Positions 1-5,361 of a stretch of 5,361 bases of DNA are shown here, one piece after another. This DNA is from Streptomyces viridochromogenes (lineage in GTDB: Bacteria; Actinomycetota; Actinomycetes; Streptomycetales; Streptomycetaceae). Below the pieces are notes generated by a model. It did not search any database. It saw only the letters and a program-made list of their open reading frames with translations, and was not told the origin of the DNA. Position 1 is the first letter of the stretch. Every line of letters starts with the position of its first letter. The stretch lies in NCBI RefSeq assembly GCF_001270495.1, contig NZ_LGUR01000046.1, positions 1-5,361 of the forward strand, read 5' to 3'. The translations under genes were made by a program, and so were the position numbers.

Positions 1-900
1 CAGGTATGGGTCTTCCCCGGCCAAGGCGCCCAATGGGCCGGCATGGGCGCCGACCTCCTCGACACCTCACCCGCATTCGCCCAGAAGATGACCGAATGCG
101 CCCACGTCCTGGACCCCCTCACCGGCTACTCACTCCTCGACGTCATCCGCCAAACCCCAAACGCCCCCACCCTCACCACCGCCGACGTCATCCAGCCCGC
201 CACCTTCGCCGTCATGACCTCCCTCGCCCACTGCTACCAAACAGCAGGCCTCACCCCCGACGCCGTCACCGGCCACTCCCAAGGCGAAATCACCGCCGCC
301 CACATCGCCGGAGCCCTCACCCTCCAAGACGCCGCCACCATCATCACCCTCCGCGCCCAAGCCATCACCACCCACCTCTCCGGCCACGGCACCATGCTCT
401 CCCTCAACACCACCCCCGAACACGCCCAACAACTCATCACCCAACACGCCCCCGACGCCGACATCGCCGCCATCAACTCCCCCACCAACCTCATCCTCTC
501 CGGCACCCCCACCACCCTCCACACCCTCCACACCCACTGCCAAACCCACAACATCCGAAGCCGGGAACTCCCCCTGGCACACGGCATCGCCGGGCACACC
601 GCGCAGGTCGAGGTGATCGAAGAGGACCTGCGCAAGGGGCTGGCCGGTATCGAACCCCGGGCCGCCTCCGTGGCGTTCTACTCCACCGTCACCGGCACCC
701 GGATCGACACCACCACCCTGGACGCCGACTACTGGTACCGGAACCTGCGGCACACCGTGCAGTTCGACAGCGCTGTGCGGGCTCTGGCGGAGTCCGGCCA
801 TCGCGCCTTCGTCGAGGTGAGCGCGGACCCGATCCTCATCATGAACATCCAGGACATCCTTGAGGCCGGTGTGCCGGGCCCGTCCGTGATCACCGGCACG
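1..900 (+). other. Acyltransferase (AT) domain, probably branched-extender (methylmalonyl-like) type
   Basis: The domain loads the extender acyl group from acyl-CoA onto the module's ACP. Visible motifs are GQGAQW at residues 7-12, GHSQGE with nucleophile Ser93 (277-279), carboxylate-binding Arg118 in LRAQ, and the selectivity motif IAGH at residues 196-199 (586-597), whose last His is the catalytic His. In this family GHSQG and a DVxQ-type stretch (ADVIQ, 181-195) go with methylmalonyl-CoA, whereas malonyl ATs usually carry HAFH. IAGH is not the standard YASH of methylmalonyl ATs and resembles the xAGH variants reported for larger extenders, so methylmalonyl or ethylmalonyl are the candidates. 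Codon use changes sharply near 555-575, inside the domain. Activity is likely; the substrate is uncertain. Confidence 0.93.
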
Positions 901-3786
901 CTGCGGCGCAAGGAGAGCGGCGTCCGCCGTTTCCTCGGGGCACTCGGCACGCTGCACGGGCGCGGCATACCGGTGGACTGGGCCGCCGTGGTCGGCACCG
1001 GCGACACCAGCGGCACCGAGCGACCGGTGGAACTGCCGACGTACGCCTTCCAGCGGCAGAGTCACTGGCTCACGAGGGACACGGCGTCGGGTGATCCGGC
1101 GGAGCTGGGGCTGGCCTCGGTGGCGCACCCGATGCTGGGTGCCCTGGCGGAGGACCCGGCCACCGGCGGGCTGCTCTTCACCTCCCGCTGGTCGTCGGCC
1201 ACCCACCCCCGGCTCGCCGACCCGGCCACCGCCGGTGCCGCCCTCGTCGACCTCCTCATCCGGGCCGGCGACGAGACCGGCACCAGCCACCTCAGCGAGC
1301 TGGTCATCGAGACGCCGTTGGTCCTTCCGGAGCAGGACGGCCTCCAGATCCGGGTCGGTCTCGGCACGCCCGACGAATCCGGTGTGCGTACGGCGCAGAT
1401 CCACTCCCGGCCGCAGAACGCCGCTCCCGGTACGCCGTTCACCCGGCACGCCACGGCCCGCCTGTCCGCCGAGGCCCCCGCGCCCGACTTCGACCTCACC
1501 CAGTGGCCGCCGGCCGGGGCAGCCCCCATCGAGGAGGCCGGCCCGGCGCCGTACGGGCTCGGCACCGCCTGGTCCCACGGCACCGACGTCTACGCCGAGG
1601 TCGCCCTCCCCGACGGGACGGACAGGACCGACGGCTACGGACTCCACCCGACCCTCCTGAGCGCCTGCCTCCACGCCGCGGGGCTGCGCGGTGACGCGGA
1701 CGAGATGGACGAGGCGGACCAGGCAAGCCAGGAGGACCGGGTGGGCGGGGGCATCCGGGCGAGCGACACGGCGGTCGCGCTGCCGGTCCGCTGGAAGGAC
1801 GTACAGCTCTACGCCGACAGGGCCACCACCCTCCGTGTTCACGTGGCAGCACAGGGGCCGGACGTCTTCGGTCTTCGTCTCGCCGACGGCACGGGCAGGC
1901 CGGTCGGCTCCGTCGGATCGGTGGTCACCCGGCCGTACGACAGCTCGGTGGACCGAGGGGAAGCCTCCGCCACGGCCCTCGGTCACCTCTACCGCCTCGA
2001 CTGGACGCCGATCCCGGTCACCGGCCGGCACACGGCCACGGTCACGGCTCCTGCCACGGCCCCGGTCACCTGCGCCGAGGACGTGCGTGCGGTGGCCGAG
2101 GCGGACCGGCTGCCCGGTGTGCTGCTGCTGGAGGTGGCCGGTGACGGCGCCTGCGACGCCGACGAGGTCCGCGAACTGACCACCCGTGTCCTGGGCGTCG
2201 TCCGGGCCTGTCTGGCCGAACCCCGCCTGCGGGACACCCTTCTGCTCGCCGTGACGCGTCGGGCCGTCGCCACGACGGACGGCGAGGACATCGCCGACCT
2301 GCCCGCCGCCGCGGCTGTCGGCCTGTTGCACTCCGTCCAGGCCGAGCACCCCGGCCGGGTCGTCCTGATCGATACCGACGACAGCGCCCGGTCGCTCGCC
2401 ACCGGCCTCCCCTCACTCACCACCGTCCTCCCCGAACTCCTCGCCGCCGGCGAACTCCACGTCGCCGTACGCGAGGGAACGTTCCTCGCGCCCCGCCTGG
2501 CCCCCACCGCGCCGGGCAGCGATGACCGCCCGCTCGACCCCGACGGCACCGTCCTCGTCACGGGCGGCACCGGGCCGCTCGGACGGCTCGTCACGCGTCA
2601 CCTGGTGGAGCGGCACCAGGTCAAGAACCTGCTGCTGACCCACCACGAACAGCCGAACGCCGAGGTGGAGGCCCAACTCGCCGAGCTGTCGGAGCTGGGC
2701 GCCCAGGTCCGGATCACCGACCCCGCTCACCTGGCCGACGTCATCGACGCCCACCGCCTCACCACCGTCATCCACACCGCGGGCGTCCTCGACGACGACC
2801 ACTTCAGTGCCCTCGCCCTGCACCGGCTCGTCCGCGAACACGACCTCGCCCACTTCGTGTTGTTCTCCTCCGCCACGGGCACCTTCGGCGGCTCCGGCCA
2901 GGAGGCGCTGGCCACGGCGAGCGCTCTGATGGACGGTCTGGCCCGGCATCGTCACGCCAACGGGCTGCCCGCGACCTCACTCGCCTGGGGTCCGTGGCAG
3001 ACGGCCGAACCCGCGGCGGGCACCGGCGCCACCCGGAACAGGCGGTCCGGAGCGGCCGAATTGAGTGTGCGGGAAGGGCTGTCGCTGCTCGACGTCGCTC
3101 TGCGCTCCACGGGTGCTGCCTCGGTTCCCGTCCCCGTCCTGGTCCCGGTGAAGCTGGACTTCGGTGTGCTGCGTTCCCAGGCGGAGGCCGGCACCCTGCC
3201 GCCGATGCTGCGCGGTCTCGTGCCGGCGCGGCGCGCCGTCGCCGTCAGCATCGGCACCGACGGCCGGACCGGCCTCCTCGAACGGCTCTCCGCCCTACCG
3301 GAACGCGACCGCGACCACAGCCTGCTGAGCCTGGTGCGGGATGCGGCGGCCGCCGCCCTCGGACATGCGTCGTCCGCCGAGATCACGGCCAACCGGGCCT
3401 TCAGCGACCTCGGGTTCACCTCCCTCACAGCGGTGGAGTTCCGCAACCGGCTCTCCGAACAGACCGGGCTGCGCCTGCCGAGCACGCTGGTCTTCGATCA
3501 CCCCACGCCCTCGGCGCTCATGCGGCATCTGCGCGCCGAGCTCTTCCCCACCGCCACGCCCGAGGACACGGTCCTGGAAGAACTGCGCCGCCTAGAGGCC
3601 GCGGTGGCGGAACTGGAAACGGACCGCGTCGAAAGCACGCGGATCGTCCCCCGGCTTCAGGCGCTCGCCGCCAAGTTGCAGACCCCGCACAGCACTCCGC
3701 ACGACGTCGATATCACCGCCCGACTCGAATCGGCCTCGATGGACGACGTCCTCGCCTTCATCGATGAGGAATTCGGCGAGGGCTGA
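1..3786 (+). CDS. Modular type I polyketide synthase, C-terminal part (AT-DH0-KR0-ACP-docking), 5' truncated
   Basis: This is the end of a PKS subunit that adds one extender unit to a growing polyketide in the cytoplasm. The frame is open from base 1, so the start and at least one KS lie upstream; 1261 codons plus TGA are visible. Counting residues from base 1, the order is AT (about 1-300), post-AT linker (to about 357), DH-like (376-646), KR-like (663-1001), ACP (1108-1180) and C-terminal docking segment (1188-1261). AT has GHSQGE with Ser93, and the ACP has Ser1141 for phosphopantetheine. DH and KR lack their catalytic residues, so the expected product is an unreduced beta-ketoacyl-ACP. 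There is no thioesterase, and the chain should pass to the subunit encoded 40 bp downstream. The family and domain order are clear; the final polyketide cannot be named from this window. Confidence 0.97.
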   Translation, partial: QVWVFPGQGAQWAGMGADLLDTSPAFAQKMTECAHVLDPLTGYSLLDVIRQTPNAPTLTTADVIQPATFAVMTSLAHCYQTAGLTPDAVTGHSQGEITAAHIAGALTLQDAATIITLRAQAITTHLSGHGTMLSLNTTPEHAQQLITQHAPDADIAAINSPTNLILSGTPTTLHTLHTHCQTHNIRSRELPLAHGIAGHTAQVEVIEEDLRKGLAGIEPRAASVAFYSTVTGTRIDTTTLDADYWYRNLRHTVQFDSAVRALAESGHRAFVEVSADPILIMNIQDILEAGVPGPSVITGTLRRKESGVRRFLGALGTLHGRGIPVDWAAVVGTGDTSGTERPVELPTYAFQRQSHWLTRDTASGDPAELGLASVAHPMLGALAEDPATGGLLFTSRWSSATHPRLADPATAGAALVDLLIRAGDETGTSHLSELVIETPLVLPEQDGLQIRVGLGTPDESGVRTAQIHSRPQNAAPGTPFTRHATARLSAEAPAPDFDLTQWPPAGAAPIEEAGPAPYGLGTAWSHGTDVYAEVALPDGTDRTDGYGLHPTLLSACLHAAGLRGDADEMDEADQASQEDRVGGGIRASDTAVALPVRWKDVQLYADRATTLRVHVAAQGPDVFGLRLADGTGRPVGSVGSVVTRPYDSSVDRGEASATALGHLYRLDWTPIPVTGRHTATVTAPATAPVTCAEDVRAVAEADRLPGVLLLEVAGDGACDADEVRELTTRVLGVVRACLAEPRLRDTLLLAVTRRAVATTDGEDIADLPAAAAVGLLHSVQAEHPGRVVLIDTDDSARSLATGLPSLTTVLPELLAAGELHVAVREGTFLAPRLAPTAPGSDDRPLDPDGTVLVTGGTGPLGRLVTRHLVERHQVKNLLLTHHEQPNAEVEAQLAELSELGAQVRITDPAHLADVIDAHRLTTVIHTAGVLDDDHFSALALHRLVREHDLAHFVLFSSATGTFGGSGQEALATASALMDGLARHRHANGLPATSLAWGPWQTAEPAAGTGATRNRRSGAAELSVREGLSLLDVALRSTGAASVPVPVLVPVKLDFGVLRSQAEAGTLPPMLRGLVPARRAVAVSIGTDGRTGLLERLSALPERDRDHSLLSLVRDAAAAALGHASSAEITANRAFSDLGFTSLTAVEFRNRLSEQTGLRLPSTLVFDHPTPSALMRHLRAELFPTATPEDTVLEELRRLEAAVAELETDRVESTRIVPRLQALAAKLQTPHSTPHDVDITARLESASMDDVLAFIDEEFGEG
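901..1071 (+). other. Post-AT linker
   Basis: This is the segment that packs against the KS-AT core in modular PKSs. It ends in LPTYAFQRQSHWL (1033-1071), the usual sequence marking the AT boundary (commonly LPTYAFQRxRYWL). It looks intact. Confidence 0.85.
1126..1938 (+). other. Dehydratase-like (DH) domain, predicted inactive
   Basis: An active DH removes water from a beta-hydroxyacyl-ACP. The double-hotdog fold is recognisable from HPMLGAL at 1126 through ETPLVLPE (about 1309), the YGLHPTLL helix (1636-1659) and VVTRPY (1921-1938). The first active-site motif, normally HxxxGxxxxP after LAD, reads PATAGAALVD: Pro408 (1222-1224) replaces His, and about six residues including the conserved Pro are missing. 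The catalytic Asp of the HPxLLDA motif is Ser554 (1660-1662). The YGPxFxGL strand is also shortened to PAPYGLGTAW. Loss of both catalytic residues makes dehydration very unlikely. A structural role, or none, remains possible. Confidence 0.9.
1987..3003 (+). other. Ketoreductase-like (KR) domain with structural subdomain, predicted inactive
   Basis: An active KR reduces the beta-keto group with NADPH. The structural subdomain starts at LYRLDW (1987). The catalytic half starts near 2548 with an intact dinucleotide-binding TGGTGPLG (2560-2583) and continues through HTAGVLDD (2773-2796), FSS (2863-2871) and LAWGPW (about 2980-2997). The LDD motif suggests a B-type ancestor. The active site is destroyed. 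The usual GQGNYAAAN block reads GQEALATAS (2896-2922), giving Tyr to Leu970 and Asn to Ser974. About 18 residues are missing at roughly 2829/2830, the segment that normally carries the catalytic Lys (RPKVD). The CDVAD stretch after beta-strand 3 is also shortened (ITDPAHL, 2713-2733). Only Ser957 of the catalytic set remains. Confidence 0.92.
3322..3540 (+). other. Acyl carrier protein (ACP) domain
   Basis: This domain carries the growing chain on a 4'-phosphopantetheine arm. The attachment motif is DLGFTSLTAVEFRNRL with Ser1141 (3421-3423). It is followed by the usual LPSTLVFDHPTP stretch (about 3475-3510). Thr replaces the common Asp just before the attachment Ser (usually GFDSL). Otherwise the domain looks intact, so it should be modified by a PPTase and functional. 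Confidence 0.93.
3562..3783 (+). other. C-terminal docking domain
   Basis: This tail follows the ACP. It has a heptad-like helical stretch (TVLEELRRLEAAVAELE, from about 3568), a short linker, and an acidic terminal helix LESASMDDVLAFIDEEFGEG (3724-3783). The layout matches the class 1 C-terminal docking domains of actinomycete PKSs, where the first part dimerises and the last helix binds the N-terminal coiled coil of the next subunit. The acidic helix would pair well with the Lys/Arg-rich helix encoded at about 3935-3980. Confidence 0.88.
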
Positions 3787-3806
3787 CACACCCGCTTGCC
3801 CACTGT

Positions 3807-3814
3807 GAAAGAGG
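3807..3814 (+). promoter_or_regulatory. Probable ribosome binding site of the second PKS gene
   Basis: GAAAGAGG lies 12 nt before the ATG at 3827. It is a purine-rich partial match to the actinomycete Shine-Dalgarno sequence, with spacing at the long end. It is the best candidate in the 40-bp gap between the two genes (3787-3826). I see no terminator hairpin or promoter in that gap, so the genes are probably co-transcribed. Confidence 0.5.
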
Positions 3815-3826
3815 TCGTGGCCCCGG

Positions 3827-4021
3827 ATGGAGAAGAACCAGGTGGAAATCCAAGCGGAGAACGCGGAGAAGCACGCAGCGCCCCAGACGGAGAACCAGGC
3901 TGAAAACCAGGCAGAGAACCAAGCTGAGAGCAATGAAAAGCTCGTCAAATACCTGAAGAGGATGACGGCTGATCTGCATCACGCACGCCGCACGATCACC
4001 GAGCTGCGCAATGCGCACTCC
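3827..4021 (+). other. N-terminal docking domain with an unusual Q/E/N-rich extension
   Basis: The helix [20 protein letters not shown] and the following [11 protein letters not shown] (about 3932-4021) match the N-terminal coiled coil of class 1 docking domains, which commonly starts close to the initiator Met as NEEKLxxYLKR. Here some 35 extra residues precede it, including a tandem repeat. The basic positions of the helix complement the acidic end of the preceding subunit, which supports the two proteins being direct partners. Confidence 0.85.
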
Positions 4022-5038
4022 GAGCCGATCGCGATCGTCGGCATGGCCTGCCGTTTCCCGGGCGGGGTGACGTCCCCGGAGGGGCTGTGGGACCTGGTCG
4101 CCTCCGGCGGTGAGGCGATCACCGGCTTCCCGGTGAACCGCGGCTGGGACCTGGAGAACCTGTACCACCCGGACCCGGACCACCCAGGCACGAGCTATTC
4201 CCGCGAGGGCGGATTCCTCCATGACGCCGACCAGTTCGACGCGGCCTTCTTCGGCATCTCGCCACGTGAGGCACTCGCCATGGACCCGCAGCAGCGGCTG
4301 ATGCTGGAGATCACCTGGGAGGCCCTGGAACGGGCCGCCATCGATCCCGCCACCCTGCGCGAACAACCCGTCGGCGTCTTCACCGGCACGGGAGGCGGCG
4401 ACTACCGGGCCGACCCGCACGACGTGCCCGAGGGTGTCGATGCCTACCTCATGACAGGGGCCCTCGGTGGTGTGCTCTCGGGTCGGGTGTCGTACTTCCT
4501 GGGACTGGAGGGCCCGGCGGTGACGGTGGACACCGCCTGCTCCTCGTCCCTGGTGACCGTCCATCTCGCCGCCCAGTCCCTGCGCTCGGGCGAGTCCTCC
4601 CTCGCCCTCGCCGGCGGGGTGACGGTACTGGCCCCGAACGCGTTCGTGGGCTTCTCCCGGCAGCGCGGCCTCGCTCCCGACGGCCGCTGCAAGTCCTTCG
4701 CGGCAGCCGCCGACGGCACGGGGTTCGCGGAGGGCGCCGGTGTGCTGGTGCTGGAGCGACTGTCGGGCGCCATCCGTAATAGGCGGCGGATCTGGGGCGT
4801 CATACGGGGATCGGCCGTCAACCAGGACGGCGCCTCCAACGGGCTGACCGCGCCGAACGGTCCCTCCCAACGGCGGGTGATCCGGCGGGCGTTGGCGAGT
4901 GCGGGGCTGCGGATGTGGACGCCGTGGAGGCTCACGGCACGGGCACGACGCTCGGCGACCCGATCGAGGCGCAGGCACTGCTGGCCACCTACGGGCAGGA
5001 CCACGACGCCGAACGACCGCTGTGGCTCGGCTCCGTGA
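3827..5038 (+). CDS. Modular PKS subunit, N-terminal part (docking domain + KS), frame broken within the KS
   Basis: This is the start of the next PKS subunit. ATG at 3827 is chosen because no in-frame start occurs between it and the docking helix, and a ribosome binding site precedes it. Residues 1-35 are a hydrophilic Glu/Gln/Asn-rich extension, about 36-64 are the docking coiled coil, and the KS begins at [14 protein letters not shown] (residue 67). The KS is canonical through [17 protein letters not shown] (active-site Cys238, 4538-4540), [16 protein letters not shown] and ALASAGL (ending 4909). The sequence then becomes Arg-rich and unlike any KS, and stops at TGA 5036-5038. The expected continuation is found in the other frame from 4909. 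As written, the product lacks both catalytic His of the KS and would be dead. An error in the sequence is at least as likely as a true mutation. Confidence 0.9.
   Translation: MEKNQVEIQAENAEKHAAPQTENQAENQAENQAESNEKLVKYLKRMTADLHHARRTITELRNAHSEPIAIVGMACRFPGGVTSPEGLWDLVASGGEAITGFPVNRGWDLENLYHPDPDHPGTSYSREGGFLHDADQFDAAFFGISPREALAMDPQQRLMLEITWEALERAAIDPATLREQPVGVFTGTGGGDYRADPHDVPEGVDAYLMTGALGGVLSGRVSYFLGLEGPAVTVDTACSSSLVTVHLAAQSLRSGESSLALAGGVTVLAPNAFVGFSRQRGLAPDGRCKSFAAAADGTGFAEGAGVLVLERLSGAIRNRRRIWGVIRGSAVNQDGASNGLTAPNGPSQRRVIRRALASAGLRMWTPWRLTARARRSATRSRRRHCWPPTGRTTTPNDRCGSAP
3890..3925 (+). repeat. 12-bp tandem repeat, three copies, encoding (E-N-Q-A)3
   Basis: The units are GAGAACCAGGCT (3890-3901), GAAAACCAGGCA (3902-3913) and GAGAACCAAGCT (3914-3925), followed by a degenerate fourth unit GAGAGCAATGAA (3926-3937). 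A related AENAEK stretch lies upstream. Since 12 is a multiple of 3, gain or loss of units would keep the frame. The region is A-rich compared with the surrounding coding DNA. Confidence 0.9.
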
Positions 5039-5295
5039 AGTCCAACATCGGCCATACCCAGGCCGCCGCCGGCGTCGCCGGTGTCATCAAGATGGTCATG
5101 GCGATACGGCACGGCCTGCTGCCCCGCACCCTGCACGTGGACGAGCCGACGCCCCAGGTCGACTGGTCCGCCGGGCATGTCGAACTGCTCACCGAGGCCC
5201 GCCCCTGGCCAGATTCCGACCGGCCCCGCCGTGGCGGCGTCTCCGGCTTCGGGGCATCGGGGACCAACGCGCACGTCATCCTGGAGCAGCCGCCG
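4025..5295 (+). other. Ketosynthase (KS) domain spanning two frames
   Basis: The KS takes the chain from the upstream ACP onto its Cys and condenses it with the extender unit. The Cys-His-His set is present at DNA level: Cys at 4538-4540 in the first frame, His at 4933-4935 and 5053-5055 in the second. The TACSSS context is that of an ordinary extending KS, not the Gln-for-Cys loading type. Catalysis would need both parts in one polypeptide. Confidence 0.92.
4907..4912 (+). other. Frameshift site in the KS
   Basis: KS similarity passes from the frame of ATG 3827 (last good codon CTG 4907-4909) to the frame starting GCG at 4909. Related KSs have about three residues between AGL and DVDAVEAHG, while only two bases of codon plus GAT remain here. 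Absence of 7 nt in a GCG-rich stretch fits best; one missing base would also restore the frame but leave the loop two residues short. Confidence 0.88.
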
Positions 5296-5361
5296 GAGCC
5301 GGTGACCAGCGAGCAGGGGGACATGACCGCGCCCGCTGTGGGCTTGGTTCCGTTGGTGGTG
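4909..5361 (+). CDS. Continuation of the same KS in the shifted frame, running off the window
   Basis: This open frame has no start of its own and resumes exactly where the previous frame loses KS similarity. It reads [18 protein letters not shown] with the first catalytic His at 4933-4935, then [12 protein letters not shown] with Lys 5038-5040 and the second His 5053-5055, then [14 protein letters not shown] (5248-5283), which ends the KS fold. The last codons (to 5361) are the start of the KS-AT linker, so an AT should follow downstream. Together with 3827-4909 it makes one complete KS interrupted by a frame change. It should be annotated as one gene, or one pseudogene, with the part upstream. 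Confidence 0.92.

Noticed and set aside
6..863. 285-codon + strand frame rich in Pro, Arg and His
   Set aside because: It is the shadow of the C-rich AT segment read in another frame; the AT frame carries all known motifs.
130..2349. Long open frame on the - strand (739 codons)
   Set aside because: It is antisense to a clear AT-DH-KR coding region, has Gly/Arg/Val-rich low-complexity content and no recognisable domain. Long antisense frames are expected in high-GC genes.
3787..3826. Terminator or promoter between the two PKS genes
   Set aside because: The 40-bp gap shows no convincing hairpin with T-run and no clear -35/-10 pair; only a ribosome binding site is supported.
4770..4800. RNRRRIW in the KS as a second sequence fault
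   Set aside because: The usual text here is RNGxR; one Gly to Arg change is odd but lies in a variable surface stretch and does not disturb the frame, so it is not strong enough alone.
4900..4915. Programmed -1 frameshift joining the two KS frames
   Set aside because: No classical slippery heptamer in the right phase was seen, a -1 slip would give a loop two residues short, and PKS KS domains are not known to use recoding. Deletion or sequence error is simpler.
3758..4978. 406-codon open frame on the - strand across the gene junction
   Set aside because: It overlaps the docking and KS coding region, shows no domain, and follows the G/C third-position pattern of the + strand gene.
1..5361. 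CRISPR array, tRNA/rRNA, insertion sequence, or a new non-PKS system
   Set aside because: The window is filled by two PKS genes; no spaced direct repeats, terminal inverted repeats, transposase motifs or RNA gene signatures were seen.

Overview
The window is high-GC DNA with strong third-position G/C bias and lies entirely inside a modular (type I) polyketide synthase (PKS) locus. Codon use and protein families point to an actinomycete, most likely Streptomyces or a close relative; this is an inference from sequence character. Both genes are on the + strand and leave only 40 bp non-coding.

Region 1 (1-3786) is the 3' part of a large PKS gene that begins upstream of the window. It encodes, in order, an acyltransferase (AT), a dehydratase-like region (DH), a ketoreductase-like region (KR), an acyl carrier protein (ACP) and a C-terminal docking segment ending at TGA. 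AT and ACP keep their catalytic or attachment residues. The DH has lost both catalytic residues (His to Pro with a local deletion, Asp to Ser). The KR has lost Tyr (to Leu), Asn (to Ser) and the segment that normally carries the Lys. The module should therefore extend the chain and leave the beta-keto group unreduced. The reductive loop looks like a relic kept in frame.

Region 2 (3787-3826) is a short gap with a plausible ribosome binding site. Region 3 (3827-5361) starts the next PKS subunit: a Gln/Glu/Asn-rich N-terminal extension with a 12-bp tandem repeat, a coiled-coil docking helix, then a ketosynthase (KS). The KS reading frame is broken near 4907-4912, between the active-site Cys and the two catalytic His. 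The coding potential continues in another frame to the window edge, so this is either a sequence error or a real disrupting mutation.

The likely workflow is that the upstream subunit passes an ACP-bound beta-ketoacyl chain, through paired docking segments, to the KS of the second subunit. The points most worth checking are the doubly dead DH/KR loop, the KS frameshift, and an abrupt codon-use and strand-composition change inside the AT just before its substrate-selectivity motif. No non-PKS system was found.
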